Origin: Dryocola sp051297175
GTDB taxonomy: Bacteria; Pseudomonadota; Gammaproteobacteria; Enterobacterales; Enterobacteriaceae
Direction: 5' to 3'
Length of the DNA: 64,000 nucleotides
Assembly (NCBI RefSeq): GCF_051297175.1
Contig: NZ_JBINNY010000001.1
Span: forward strand, 248,001 to 312,000
Numbering within the stretch: the stretch's first letter is position 1; each line of letters opens with the position of its first letter. Positions 29,665-43,175 of this stretch are shown in pieces. The translations under genes and the position numbers were made by a program. A model generated the notes under the pieces. That model saw only the letters and a list, made by a program, of their open reading frames with translations, was not told the DNA's origin and ran no database searches.

Positions 29665-31254
29665 TTAATGGCGGAAGTGGCGCATGTCGGTGAAGATCAT
29701 TGCGATCCCGTGCTCGTCGGCTGCGGCGATCACTTCGTCATCGCGGATCGAACCGCCCGGTTGGATCACGCAGCTCACGCCGACCGCTGCCGCAGCATCA
29801 ATGCCGTCGCGGAACGGGAAGAACGCATCTGAGGCCATCGCCGAACCTTTCACTTCCAGACCCTCATCGCCTGCTTTGATACCGGCAATTTTAGCGGAGT
29901 AAACGCGGCTCATCTGGCCTGCGCCTATGCCGATAGTCATATTCTCGCGGGCATAAACGATAGCGTTGGACTTCACGAACTTGGCAACCTTCCAGCAGAA
30001 CAGCGCGTCACGCAGTTCCTGCTCGGTTGGCTTACGCTTGCTGACTACGCGCAGATCGGATGCGGTAACCATGCCGAGGTCGCGATCCTGAACGAGCAGA
30101 CCGCCGTTCACGCGTTTGAAATCCAGGCCCGGAACGCGCTGCTGCCACTGGCCGCAGGTCAACACACGGACGTTCTGCTTCGCAGCGGTAATTTTAAGAG
30201 CCTCTTCGCTGGCGGAAGGCGCAATGATCACCTCCACAAACTGGCGGGAGATAATCGCCTGCGCGGTTTCGGCGTCAAGCTCGCGGTTGACAGCGATGAT
30301 GCCGCCGAATGCGGAGGTCGGGTCGGTTTTGTAAGCGCGGTCGTAAGCATCAAGAAGGGAATCGCTCACCGCCACGCCGCAAGGGTTGGCGTGCTTCACG
30401 ATGACGCAGGCTGGCTCGCTGAATTCCTTCACGCATTCCAGCGCGGCGTCGGTATCCGCGATGTTGTTATAGGAAAGCGCTTTGCCCTGAACCTGAGTTG
30501 CGGTGGCAACGGACGCCTCTTTAATTTCTTCTTCTATATAGAAGGCGGCCTGCTGGTGGCTATTTTCGCCGTAGCGCATATCCTGCTTCTTAATGAAGTT
30601 CAGGTTGAGGGTGCGGGGGAAACGGCCTGCGGGTTCTTTGCTTTCGCCGTGATAGGCCGGAACCAGGCTGCCAAAGTAGTTGGCAATCATGCTGTCGTAG
30701 GCGGCGGTGTGCTCGAAGGCTTTAATAGCGAGATCGAAACGGGTTTCTAACGTCAGGGAGCCTTCATTGCTATCCAGCTCGTTGATAATCGCCTGGTAGT
30801 CGCTGCTCTTTACTACGATCGCCACATCTTTATGGTTCTTCGCCGCCGAGCGCACCATGGTTGGGCCGCCAATATCAATATTCTCAACCGCGTCCTCTAA
30901 AGAGCAGCCTTCACGTGCAACCGTCTGGGCAAACGGATAGAGGTTAACAACAACCATATCGATAGGGGAGATGGCGTGTTCGGCCATGATGGCATCGTCC
31001 TGACCGCGACGGCCAAGAATACCGCCGTGAACTTTTGGATGCAGGGTTTTGACGCGTCCGTCCATCATCTCCGGGAAACCGGTGTAGTCAGAGACTTCGG
31101 TTACCGGTAAGCCAGCATCAGCCAGCAGACGAGCGGTTCCGCCTGTGGAAAGCAGCTCCACGCCACGTTGGGAGAGCGCTTGGGCGAATTCGACGATACC
31201 GGCTTTGTCAGAAACACTGAGCAGAGCGCGGCGTACAGGACGACGTTGTTGCAT
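29665..31254 (-). CDS. purH: PurH, bifunctional AICAR transformylase / IMP cyclohydrolase
   Basis: PurH catalyses the last two steps of IMP synthesis. The 529-residue product has the E. coli length. The N-terminal cyclohydrolase domain (about 1-200) carries LLSVSDKAGIVEFAQ and GGTARLLADAG; the C-terminal formyltransferase domain carries VKHANPCGVAV with the catalytic lysine-histidine pair at about 266-267. It is transcribed from a promoter with a PurR operator 120 bases upstream, across a structured leader, and is divergent from the rRNA operon. AICAR links it to histidine synthesis, and AIR, made earlier in the pathway, feeds ThiC. Confidence 0.98.
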   Translation of the reverse strand: MQQRRPVRRALLSVSDKAGIVEFAQALSQRGVELLSTGGTARLLADAGLPVTEVSDYTGFPEMMDGRVKTLHPKVHGGILGRRGQDDAIMAEHAISPIDMVVVNLYPFAQTVAREGCSLEDAVENIDIGGPTMVRSAAKNHKDVAIVVKSSDYQAIINELDSNEGSLTLETRFDLAIKAFEHTAAYDSMIANYFGSLVPAYHGESKEPAGRFPRTLNLNFIKKQDMRYGENSHQQAAFYIEEEIKEASVATATQVQGKALSYNNIADTDAALECVKEFSEPACVIVKHANPCGVAVSDSLLDAYDRAYKTDPTSAFGGIIAVNRELDAETAQAIISRQFVEVIIAPSASEEALKITAAKQNVRVLTCGQWQQRVPGLDFKRVNGGLLVQDRDLGMVTASDLRVVSKRKPTEQELRDALFCWKVAKFVKSNAIVYARENMTIGIGAGQMSRVYSAKIAGIKAGDEGLEVKGSAMASDAFFPFRDGIDAAAAVGVSCVIQPGGSIRDDEVIAAADEHGIAMIFTDMRHFRH

Positions 31255-31373
31255 GGTTTGATCCCTTAGCTTTGGTTCGCATATAGAAGAGCGTTAGCTG
31301 AATTCTCGTTTTTCTTTCATAAAACTCAGCTAACGCCCCAAAACGGGGCGTCCTTTTATCGCGGTGCATTGTA

Positions 31374-31389
31374 GCGAAAACGTTTGCGT
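31374..31389 (-). promoter_or_regulatory. PurR operator of purHD
   Basis: Read on the minus strand, ACGCAAACGTTTTCGC is an almost exact PurR box (consensus ACGCAAACGTTTTCNT). It lies 120 bases before the purH start codon. Repression by PurR with hypoxanthine or guanine is inferred from E. coli. Confidence 0.88.
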
Positions 31390-31506
31390 CACGCTCGCGA
31401 AATTTCAGCTCAAATCACGATTGTGGATAAGTTTGTGCACAAGTTGGTATAAGGCGGGGTTTTGCTGGGGATTGCAGCAGTCAGTCAAATTAGTGCGAAT
31501 TTAGTG

Positions 31507-31534
31507 TTGCAGCCTGAAGAGAACTCCCTATAAT
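31507..31534 (+). promoter_or_regulatory. rRNA promoter P1
   Basis: -35 TTGCAG, a 16-bp spacer and a perfect -10 TATAAT, followed by GCGCCTCC as discriminator. The 16-bp spacing and GC-rich discriminator are typical of rrn P1 promoters, which respond to ppGpp and initiating NTP. The AT-rich bases just upstream fit an UP element. Confidence 0.85.
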
Positions 31535-31615
31535 GCGCCTCCATCGACACGGAACATGTGAACAACATCACAGAGTAACGGCGGCGATGAGAGTGAAAAG
31601 TTCTGAAATTTAGAC

Positions 31616-31643
31616 TTGACTCTTAAAGAGGAAAGCGTAATAT
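31616..31643 (+). promoter_or_regulatory. rRNA promoter P2
   Basis: -35 TTGACT, a 16-bp spacer and -10 TAATAT lie about 109 bases downstream of P1, the usual distance between rrn P1 and P2. Confidence 0.8.
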
Positions 31644-31682
31644 ACGCCACCTCGAGTTACCCGGCGAAAGCGGCTAACTCAC

Positions 31683-31694
31683 TGCTCTTTAACA
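31683..31694 (+). promoter_or_regulatory. boxA antitermination element of the 16S leader
   Basis: TGCTCTTTAACA is the exact rrn boxA, bound by NusB-S10 to build the rRNA antitermination complex. A second one, TTGCTCTTTAAAAA, lies in the 16S-23S spacer at about 33639-33652. Confidence 0.85.
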
Positions 31695-31862
31695 ATTTAT
31701 CAGACAATCTGTGTGGGCACTCGCAGGATTGATATCTCAGTACCTTCGGGTACAAAAAAATATCAAGTCTTGAAGAGTGACCAAGCAGTAATTCATTTAG
31801 TTGAATTATTACGAAAGTTAATTTTTGAGCACCGCTTCACGAGTTGAAGCAAATCAAGCTTT

Positions 31863-33404
<1,542 letters not shown>

Positions 33405-33489
33405 CCTAATAGATACAACCCGCGTAGTGCTCACACAGATTGTCTGATAGATGTAAAGAAGCAAGGCGTCTTGCGATTGAGACTTCAGT

Positions 33490-33565
33490 GTCCCCTTCGT
33501 CTAGAGGCCCAGGACACCGCCCTTTCACGGCGGTAACAGGGGTTCGAATCCCCTAGGGGACGCCA
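33490..33565 (+). tRNA. tRNA-Glu (anticodon TTC) in the 16S-23S spacer
   Basis: A 76-nt cloverleaf from GTCCCCT to AGGGGACGCCA with anticodon TTC in CTTTCAC. A lone tRNA-Glu spacer gene is the rrnB/C/E/G type in E. coli; the position next to purH makes this the rrnE counterpart. Confidence 0.97.
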
Positions 33566-33785
33566 CTTGCTGGTTTGTGAGTGAAAGTCGCCAACCTCAA
33601 TATCTCAAAACTGACTCTGAGAGTTATGTTTGAGATATTTGCTCTTTAAAAATCCGGAACAAGCTGAAAATTGAAACGACATGTCGTCTCATTCCTCCGT
33701 AATAAGGAATGGGAATACGATATGTTCGAGTCTCTCAAATTTTCACAACGTCGATTGTGTCTTACGAGACACCTTCGGGTTGTGA

Positions 33786-36693
<2,908 letters not shown>

Positions 36694-36800
36694 ACAACAC
36701 CGAAGGTGTTTTGGTGAGAGACAGACAATTTAATTTTCAGCGGAATTCCGAGATTGAATCAATGGTTACGTGAATAACGTAACGGTTGATAAACAGAATA

Positions 36801-36920
36801 TGCCTGGCGGCACTAGCGCGGTGGTCCCACCTGACCCCATGCCGAACTCAGAAGTGAAACGCCGTAGCGCCGATGGTAGTGTGGGGTCTCCCCATGCGAG
36901 AGTAGGGAACTGCCAGGCTT
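36801..36920 (+). rRNA. 5S ribosomal RNA
   Basis: A 120-base gene from TGCCTGGCGGC to CTGCCAGGCTT, nearly identical to E. coli 5S; the ends pair with each other. It lies 107 bases after 23S and is the last gene of the operon; no distal tRNA follows. Confidence 0.97.
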
Positions 36921-36930
36921 CAAACAAGTG

Positions 36931-36961
36931 AAAAGCCCTGCACTGACGTGCAGGGCTTTTT
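36931..36961 (+). terminator. rRNA operon terminator
   Basis: GCCCTGCAC (36935-36943) pairs perfectly with GTGCAGGGC (36948-36956) around TGAC, followed by TTTTT. The flanking AAAA extends the stem. Confidence 0.95.
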
Positions 36962-37169
36962 GCCGTCTGCGGTTTACACACGCTCTGCCATGGGGCGGTT
37001 AAACGAAGAGCCATCCCCGGCAGGGGGCCGGGCTGCGGTGTCAGATGGTGCAGCCCGCCTAACGACCTGACAAAACTCCATATATTCCGCTCTATTGCAG
37101 CACTTTCCTCTACCTCAAATTCCCTCCCTTAAGTGAAACATTTTCAACTATCTTATGAACACTCGACAT

Positions 37170-37198
37170 TTGACAGGCGTCGCGTTATCTTCAGCTAT
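37170..37198 (+). promoter_or_regulatory. Probable metA promoter
   Basis: A consensus -35 TTGACA (37170-37175) is followed after 17 bases by AGCTAT, a weak -10 that overlaps the first met box. The overlap would let MetJ bound at the boxes block polymerase directly. Confidence 0.55.
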
Positions 37199-37224
37199 CT
37201 GGATGTCTAAACGTTTAAACGTAT
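37193..37224 (+). promoter_or_regulatory. Tandem MetJ-binding met boxes of metA
   Basis: Four adjacent 8-bp units, AGCTATCT, GGATGTCT, AAACGTTT and AAACGTAT, resemble the met box AGACGTCT and match the E. coli metA operator closely. MetJ with S-adenosylmethionine binds such arrays cooperatively as tandem dimers. Confidence 0.8.
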
Positions 37225-37243
37225 GTTGTGAGGGTAAAAGGTT

Positions 37244-38173
37244 ATGCCGATTCGGGTGCAGGATGAGTTACCAGCCGTCAATTTCCTGCGTGAAGAAAAT
37301 GTCTTTGTCATGACATCATCACGCGCTAGCAACCAGGAGATCCGTCCGCTAAAGGTGCTCATACTTAATCTGATGCCGAAAAAGATCGAGACGGAAAACC
37401 AGTTTTTGCGTCTGCTCTCCAACTCTCCGCTTCAGGTAGACGTACAGCTGTTGCGTATCGACAGCCGTGAATCCCGCAATACGCCGACGGAGCACCTCAA
37501 CAATTTCTACTGCAATTTCGAAGATATCCAGCACGAAAATTTTGATGGCCTGATCGTCACCGGCGCGCCTTTAGGCCTGGTTGAATTTGATGACGTCGCC
37601 TACTGGCCGCAGATCGAGCAGGTACTACACTGGGCCAAAGATCACGTAACTTCCACGCTGTTTGTCTGCTGGGCCGTTCAGGCCGCGCTCAATATTTTGT
37701 ATGGCATTCCCAAACAGACGCGGCAAGAGAAGCTTTCCGGCGTGTATGAACACCATCTAACCTACCCGCACGCGCTGCTCACGCGCGGGTTTGATGACAC
37801 TTTCCTCGCTCCGCATTCCCGCTACGCAGATTTCCCCACTTCATTGATTCGTGACTACACCGATCTGGAAATCCTGGCTGAATCGCAGGAGGGGGACGCC
37901 TATCTGTTTGGCAGCAAAGACAAGCGCATAGCCTTCGTTACCGGTCACCCGGAGTATGACGCGCACACGCTTTCCGGCGAGTATTTCCGTGATGTCGAGG
38001 CTGGTCTGAATCCGGACGTGCCGTACAACTACTTCCCGGATAACGATCCGCAGAAAAAACCGCGCGCCACCTGGCGCAGCCACGGCAATTTACTCTTTAC
38101 CAACTGGCTCAACTACTACGTGTATCAAATCACACCGTTCGATCTTCGCCATATGAATCCGACGCTCGATTAA
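37244..38173 (+). CDS. metA: MetA, homoserine O-succinyltransferase
   Basis: MetA succinylates homoserine, the first committed step of methionine synthesis, and is feedback-inhibited and heat-labile in E. coli. The 309-residue product has the E. coli length. The catalytic cysteine lies in FVCWAVQAA at residue 142, the histidine-glutamate pair in TGHPEYD near 235-237. The start MPIRVQDELPAVNFL is conserved; GTGAGGG lies upstream. It is a single-gene unit between met boxes and a strong terminator. With metH in this same window, it feeds the last step of the pathway. Confidence 0.98.
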   Translation: MPIRVQDELPAVNFLREENVFVMTSSRASNQEIRPLKVLILNLMPKKIETENQFLRLLSNSPLQVDVQLLRIDSRESRNTPTEHLNNFYCNFEDIQHENFDGLIVTGAPLGLVEFDDVAYWPQIEQVLHWAKDHVTSTLFVCWAVQAALNILYGIPKQTRQEKLSGVYEHHLTYPHALLTRGFDDTFLAPHSRYADFPTSLIRDYTDLEILAESQEGDAYLFGSKDKRIAFVTGHPEYDAHTLSGEYFRDVEAGLNPDVPYNYFPDNDPQKKPRATWRSHGNLLFTNWLNYYVYQITPFDLRHMNPTLD

Positions 38174-38205
38174 GCGTTTCAGCACCCCATTCGCTCTGCG
38201 ATCGA

Positions 38206-38227
38206 GGCACCTTCTGGTGCCTTTTTT
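38206..38227 (+). terminator. metA terminator
   Basis: GGCACC (38206-38211) pairs with GGTGCC (38216-38221) around TTCT, followed by six T. Confidence 0.92.
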
Positions 38228-38308
38228 ATTGCCTAAAAACTCCTTCCCCTCTCAGCTAAATTTTAACTTCATATTTATCAATATGATGAATGATTTTAAT
38301 TTCAAAAA

Positions 38309-38352
38309 TGGAAATTGTTTTTGATTTTAGAAAATCATCAAGTAGTCTTAAT
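38309..38352 (+). promoter_or_regulatory. aceB promoter with IclR operator
   Basis: The AT-rich stretch from ATGGAAATTGTTTTTGATTT to AGTAGTCTTAATT is closely similar to the E. coli aceB promoter region bound by IclR. TTGATT (38321-38326) and TAGTCT (38343-38348), 16 bases apart, are candidate -35 and -10 boxes. The iclR gene is in this window at 43853. Confidence 0.6.
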
Positions 38353-38419
38353 TCTGTCGCATGAAAATAACACACTGGACGTACCAGATGTGTTTAGCCT
38401 TATTGTGGGGATCAATCTA

Positions 38420-40018
38420 ATGACACAACAGACAGTTAGCGCAGAGTTGGCCTTCAGCCAGCCTTTCGGACCTCAGGAGAAACAGATATTAACGCCGGAT
38501 GCGGTAGAGTTTCTCCGCGATCTCGTCATTCGTTTTACGCCGCAGCGCAATAAGTTATTGGCGGCACGCATCGCCCAGCAGGCTGCCATTGACGGCGGTG
38601 AGTTACCTGATTTTATTTCGGAAACATGTTCCATTCGTGAATCAGAGTGGACAATTCGCGGCATTCCAGACGATTTGCTCGACCGCCGCGTTGAAATTAC
38701 TGGCCCCGTAGAGCGCAAAATGGTGATCAACGCGCTTAACGCCAACGTAAAAGTCTTTATGGCCGATTTTGAAGACTCGCTGGCCCCGAGCTGGAGCAAA
38801 GTGATCGATGGTCAAATCAACCTGCGTGATGCCATCAACGGCACCATCAGCTGGACCAACGAAGCCGGCAAGATCTACCAGCTTAAGCCGGACCCGGCGG
38901 TATTAGTCTGTCGCGTTCGCGGCCTGCACCTGCCGGAAAAGCACGTAACGTGGCGTGATGAGCCGATTCCCGGCAGCCTGTTTGACTTTGCGCTCTACTT
39001 CTTCCACAACGTGGATGCCCTTCTGGCGAAAGGTAGCGGCCCATACTTTTACCTGCCAAAAACCCAGTCCTGGCAGGAAGCGGCGTGGTGGAGCGAAGTG
39101 TTCAGCTTTACCGAGGATCGTTTCTCCCTGCCGCGCGGCACCATCAAAGCCACCCTGCTGATTGAAACCCTGCCAGCGGTATTCCAGATGGATGAGATCC
39201 TGCACGCGCTGAAAGATCACATCGTTGGCCTGAACTGTGGCCGCTGGGATTACATCTTCAGCTACATCAAAACCCTCAAAAACCATGCGGATCGCGTCCT
39301 GCCCGATCGCCAATCGGTCACCATGGATAAGCCGTTCCTGAACGCCTATTCGCGGCTGCTGATCAAAACCTGCCACCGCCGCGGCGCCTTTGCGATGGGC
39401 GGAATGGCGGCGTTTATCCCTAGTAAAGACAGCGAGCGTAACGACTGGGTGCTTAACAAAGTCAGGGCCGACAAGCAGATGGAGGCCAGCAACGGCCACG
39501 ACGGCACGTGGATTGCCCATCCAGGCCTCGCAGATGCAGTAATGGAAGTCTTCAATCAAGCCCTGGGCGAGCGCCAAAACCAGCTTTCCGTTATGCGTGC
39601 CGAGGATGCACCGATTACCGCCGCACAGCTGCTGGAGCCGTGCCCGGGGGAACGTACCGAAGACGGCATGCGCGCCAACATCCGCGTTGCCGTTCAGTAC
39701 ATCGAAGCGTGGATCTCCGGCAACGGCTGCGTACCGATTTACGGCCTGATGGAAGACGCCGCCACGGCGGAAATCTCCCGCACCTCTATCTGGCAGTGGA
39801 TTCACCATGAAAAAACGTTGAGCAACGGGCAGACGGTCACCAAAGCGCTGTTCCGCCAGATGCTCGCCGAAGAAATGCTCGTCATACAGGAAGAGCTGGG
39901 CGACCGCCGTTTCAGCCAGGGCCGCTTCACTGAAGCCGCGCGCCTGATGGAACAAATCACCACCTCCGAAACGCTTATCGACTTCCTGACGCTGCCGGGC
40001 TACCGCCTGCTTGCCTGA
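38420..40018 (+). CDS. aceB: Malate synthase A
   Basis: AceB condenses glyoxylate and acetyl-CoA to malate in the glyoxylate bypass. The 532-residue product (E. coli 533) is highly similar, with VFMADFEDSLAP, YFYLPKTQSWQEAAWW, TLLIETLPAVFQMDEIL and MGGMAAFIPSKD containing metal- and substrate-binding residues. The ATG giving MTQQTVSAEL behind GTGGGG matches E. coli; the reading frame runs 35 codons further upstream through the promoter, which I reject. It is the first gene of aceBAK; aceA follows after 31 bases. Confidence 0.97.
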   Translation: MTQQTVSAELAFSQPFGPQEKQILTPDAVEFLRDLVIRFTPQRNKLLAARIAQQAAIDGGELPDFISETCSIRESEWTIRGIPDDLLDRRVEITGPVERKMVINALNANVKVFMADFEDSLAPSWSKVIDGQINLRDAINGTISWTNEAGKIYQLKPDPAVLVCRVRGLHLPEKHVTWRDEPIPGSLFDFALYFFHNVDALLAKGSGPYFYLPKTQSWQEAAWWSEVFSFTEDRFSLPRGTIKATLLIETLPAVFQMDEILHALKDHIVGLNCGRWDYIFSYIKTLKNHADRVLPDRQSVTMDKPFLNAYSRLLIKTCHRRGAFAMGGMAAFIPSKDSERNDWVLNKVRADKQMEASNGHDGTWIAHPGLADAVMEVFNQALGERQNQLSVMRAEDAPITAAQLLEPCPGERTEDGMRANIRVAVQYIEAWISGNGCVPIYGLMEDAATAEISRTSIWQWIHHEKTLSNGQTVTKALFRQMLAEEMLVIQEELGDRRFSQGRFTEAARLMEQITTSETLIDFLTLPGYRLLA

Positions 40019-40049
40019 ACCCTACTTATATAAAAAAGGAGCATCTGCC

Positions 40050-41360
40050 ATGACCAAAACCTCTCGCACCCAACAGATCCAACAACTACAAGAAGAATGG
40101 ACGCAGGCTCGCTGGGAAGGCATCAAGCGCCCGTACAGCGCGGAAGAAGTGGTCAAGCTGCGCGGTTCGGTGAACCCGGAATGCACGCTGGCGCAAAATG
40201 GCGCGGCAAGAATGTGGCGCCTGCTGCACGGCGAATCGAAAAAGGGCTATATCAACAGCCTGGGTGCGTTAACCGGTGGGCAGGCTTTGCAGCAGGCGAA
40301 AGCGGGCATCGAGGCGATTTACCTTTCCGGCTGGCAGGTGGCGGCAGATGCTAACCTGGCGTCCAGCATGTACCCGGATCAATCCCTTTACCCGGCGAAC
40401 TCCGTGCCGGCGGTTGTCGATCGGATCAACAACACCTTCCGCCGTGCGGATCAGATCCAGTGGGCTTCAAACATCGAGCCGGGCGATCCGCGCTATGTCG
40501 ATTACTATCTGCCTATCGTGGCCGATGCCGAAGCCGGTTTTGGCGGCGTGCTGAACGCTTTCGAGCTGATGAAATCCATGATTCAAGCGGGCGCGGCGGC
40601 GGTTCACTTTGAAGACCAGCTCGCCTCGGTGAAGAAGTGTGGGCACATGGGCGGTAAGGTACTGGTTCCCACTCAGGAAGCCATTCAGAAACTGGTTGCG
40701 GCCCGTCTGGCTGCCGACGTTATGGGCGTGCCGACGCTGCTGATTGCCCGTACCGACGCGGACGCCGCCGACCTGATTACCTCCGACTGCGATGAATACG
40801 ACCGCGAATTTGTTACCGGCGAACGCACGCAGGAAGGCTTCTACCGCACGCGTGCGGGCGTCGAACAGGCCATCAGCCGTGGGCTGGCCTATGCGCCGTA
40901 TGCCGACCTGGTGTGGTGCGAAACGTCGAAGCCGGACCTCGACCAGGCGCGGCGCTTTGCACAAGCTATTCACGCGCGCTTCCCCGGCAAGCTGCTGGCC
41001 TACAACTGCTCGCCGTCCTTCAACTGGAAGAAAAACCTCGACGATAAAACTATCGCCTCCTTCCAGGAAGAGCTGTCGGCGATGGGCTACAAATACCAGT
41101 TCATCACCCTCGCCGGGATCCACAGCATGTGGTTCAGCATGTTCGACCTGGCCCACGCCTACGCGCAGGGCGAAGGCATGAAGCACTATGTGGAAAAAGT
41201 GCAGCAGCCGGAATTTGCCGCAGCGCCGAAAGGCTACACCTTTGTGTCCCACCAGCAGGAAGTGGGAACGGGCTACTTTGACCGCGTTACGACGATTATC
41301 CAGGGCGGCGCTTCATCGGTAACCGCGCTGACCGGGTCGACGGAAGAAGATCAGTTCTGA
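40050..41360 (+). CDS. aceA: Isocitrate lyase
   Basis: AceA splits isocitrate into succinate and glyoxylate, which AceB then uses; together they allow growth on acetate or fatty acids. The 436-residue product (E. coli 434) has the catalytic motif KKCGHMGG with Cys197, and GWQVAADANL and FEDQLASVKK. AAAAAAGGAGC precedes the ATG giving MTKTSRT. The C-terminal ten residues extend slightly beyond E. coli. It is cotranscribed with aceB, and a palindromic element separates it from aceK. Confidence 0.97.
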   Translation: MTKTSRTQQIQQLQEEWTQARWEGIKRPYSAEEVVKLRGSVNPECTLAQNGAARMWRLLHGESKKGYINSLGALTGGQALQQAKAGIEAIYLSGWQVAADANLASSMYPDQSLYPANSVPAVVDRINNTFRRADQIQWASNIEPGDPRYVDYYLPIVADAEAGFGGVLNAFELMKSMIQAGAAAVHFEDQLASVKKCGHMGGKVLVPTQEAIQKLVAARLAADVMGVPTLLIARTDADAADLITSDCDEYDREFVTGERTQEGFYRTRAGVEQAISRGLAYAPYADLVWCETSKPDLDQARRFAQAIHARFPGKLLAYNCSPSFNWKKNLDDKTIASFQEELSAMGYKYQFITLAGIHSMWFSMFDLAHAYAQGEGMKHYVEKVQQPEFAAAPKGYTFVSHQQEVGTGYFDRVTTIIQGGASSVTALTGSTEEDQF

Positions 41361-41435
41361 GATGCCCCTATCCCCCCTCGACTTCTCCCTCTGCTGGGGG
41401 AGAGGCAGGGGTGAGGGCGTAAATCCCTTACGGAG
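41361..41435. repeat. Palindromic element between aceA and aceK
   Basis: CTCCCTCTGCTGGGGGAG (about 41385-41402) forms a hairpin flanked by CCCCTATCCCCCCTCGA and GGCAGGGGTGAGGGCG. Such C-rich and G-rich palindromes recur in enteric genomes between genes. In E. coli a REP element at this place lowers aceK relative to aceBA; the same effect is plausible here but inferred. Confidence 0.6.
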
Positions 41436-41441
41436 ATGCCC

Positions 41442-43175
41442 ATGACGCCGAAGCAGGAACTGTTAATCGCTCACACCATCCTGCAGGGCTTCGACGCGCA
41501 GTATGGGCGCTTTCTCGAAATCACGGCGGGAGCCCAGCAGCGCTTTGAACAGGCGGACTGGCATGCGGTGCAGCAGGCCATGAAAAGCCGCATACATCTT
41601 TACGATCACCACGTTGGCCTCGTCGTGGAGCAGCTTCGTTGCATTACAGGCGGAGAAAACGCTGACGCAGAGTTTTTACTGCGCGTAAAAGCGCAGTACA
41701 CCCAGCTGTTGCCGGATTACCCTCGTTTTGAAATTGCGGAAAGCTTTTTTAATTCCGTCTACTGTCGGTTGTTTGACCACCGCTCGCTGACTCCCGAGCG
41801 GCTTTTTATCTTCAGCTCCCAGGCGGAAGGGCGTTTTCGCTCTATCCCGCGCCCGCTTGCAAAATCCTTTTCCTCCGTTCAGGGCTGGCACTCGCTGTTA
41901 ACGACGATGCTGGGCGATTTGCCGCTGCGCCTGCCGTGGCAGGATTTGAAGCGTGATGTCGGTTACATCCTGGCGCATCTCATGGAAACCTTTGGCAGCG
42001 AAGCCCTGCGTGACGCGCATCTGGAAGTTGCCAACGAACTTTTCTACCGAAATAAAGCCGCCTGGCTGGTTGGCAAGCTCGCGCTGCCGGGCGGGAAAGT
42101 GCCTTTCTTACTGCCGATTCACCGCTCGGATGACGGACAGCTGATCGTCGACACCTGCCTGACCAGCACCGCCGAGGCGAGCATCGTATTCGGCTTTGCG
42201 CGCTCCTACTTTATGGTTTACGCGCCGCTCCCGTCAGCGCTGGTGGAGTGGCTGCGGGAGCTGCTGCCGGGCAAAACCACCGCCGAGCTATACATGGCGA
42301 TTGGCTGCCAGAAGCACGGCAAAACGGAAAGCTACCGCGAATACCTGAACTACATCACCGCCACCGACGAACAGTTTATTGAGGCTCCCGGCGTGCGCGG
42401 CATGGTCATGCTGGTCTTCACGCTGCCGGGCTTTGACAGGGTATTTAAAGTCATCAAAGATAGATTCGCCCCGCAAAAAGAGGTCAGTGCCGAGCGCGTT
42501 CGCGCCTGCTACCAGCTGGTAAAAGAGCACGATCGCGTCGGACGCATGGCGGACACCCAGGAATTCGAAAACTTCGTCCTGGATAAAAGCCAGATCGGCG
42601 CACCGCTGCTGGCGCTGCTGCGCGAAGAAGTGCCTGAAAAGCTCACCGATCTCGGCGACCGCATCGCGATAAGCCATTTGTACATCGAACGCCGCATGGT
42701 GCCGCTGAACCTGTGGCTCGAGCGGGTGGAAGGGCAGCAGCTACGCGATGCGGTTGAAGAATATGGCAACGCCATTCGCCAGCTCGCAGCGGCCAATATC
42801 TTCCCCGGCGACATGCTGTTTAAAAACTTCGGCGTGACCCGCCACGGGCGGGTGGTGTTCTACGACTACGATGAAATCTGCTATATGACCGAGGTGAATT
42901 TCCGCGACATCCCGCCGCCGCGTTATCCGGAAGACGAGCTGTCCGCCGAGCCGTGGTACAGCGTGTCGCCTGGGGACGTCTTCCCGGAAGAGTTTCGCCA
43001 CTATCTTTGTGCCGACCCGCGCATACGCCCGCTGTTCGACGAGATGCACGGGGACCTGTTCCGGGCGGATTTCTGGCGCGCGCTGCAGGAACGCATCCGC
43101 AACGGCCACGTGGAAGATGTCTACGCCTACCGCAGACGCCAGCGCTTCAGCCAGCGTCAGTGGCGCACATTATGA
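41442..43175 (+). CDS. aceK: AceK, isocitrate dehydrogenase kinase/phosphatase
   Basis: AceK phosphorylates and dephosphorylates isocitrate dehydrogenase, setting the split between the TCA cycle and the glyoxylate bypass. The product is 577 residues (E. coli 578). Conserved stretches run through the regulatory half (RFEIAESFFNSVYCRLFDH) and the kinase half (MVMLVFTLPGFDRVFKVIKD with the ATP-binding lysine, FPGDMLFKNFGV, FYDYDEICYM). I take the ATG giving MTPKQEL, six bases after GGAG; the ATG two codons earlier directly abuts that site. Its stop overlaps the convergent unknown gene by six bases. Confidence 0.97.
   Translation: MTPKQELLIAHTILQGFDAQYGRFLEITAGAQQRFEQADWHAVQQAMKSRIHLYDHHVGLVVEQLRCITGGENADAEFLLRVKAQYTQLLPDYPRFEIAESFFNSVYCRLFDHRSLTPERLFIFSSQAEGRFRSIPRPLAKSFSSVQGWHSLLTTMLGDLPLRLPWQDLKRDVGYILAHLMETFGSEALRDAHLEVANELFYRNKAAWLVGKLALPGGKVPFLLPIHRSDDGQLIVDTCLTSTAEASIVFGFARSYFMVYAPLPSALVEWLRELLPGKTTAELYMAIGCQKHGKTESYREYLNYITATDEQFIEAPGVRGMVMLVFTLPGFDRVFKVIKDRFAPQKEVSAERVRACYQLVKEHDRVGRMADTQEFENFVLDKSQIGAPLLALLREEVPEKLTDLGDRIAISHLYIERRMVPLNLWLERVEGQQLRDAVEEYGNAIRQLAAANIFPGDMLFKNFGVTRHGRVVFYDYDEICYMTEVNFRDIPPPRYPEDELSAEPWYSVSPGDVFPEEFRHYLCADPRIRPLFDEMHGDLFRADFWRALQERIRNGHVEDVYAYRRRQRFSQRQWRTL

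Larger units (their letters stand above)
31255..31862. other. Divergent control region of purHD and the rRNA operon
   Basis: These 608 bases hold no protein gene. From left to right they carry the purHD leader with two overlapping inverted repeats (GCGTTAGCTGA 31291-31301 with TCAGCTAACGC 31326-31336; CGCCCC with GGGGCG around AAAA at about 31334-31350), the PurR operator, an AT-rich upstream activating region, rRNA promoters P1 and P2, boxA and the rest of the 16S leader. Confidence 0.75.
36921..37243. other. Intergenic region between 5S rRNA and metA
   Basis: These 323 bases hold the rrn terminator, a REP-like palindrome around 36989-37022 (GGGGCGGTTAAACGAAGAGCC...), an AT-rich stretch and the metA promoter with its met boxes. 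E. coli has yjaA and yjaB between rrnE and metA; neither is present here. Confidence 0.7.

Noticed and set aside
36766..37014. 82-codon frame opposite 5S rRNA, and several frames within 16S and 23S
   Set aside because: They lie inside rRNA genes and terminators and have no coding features.
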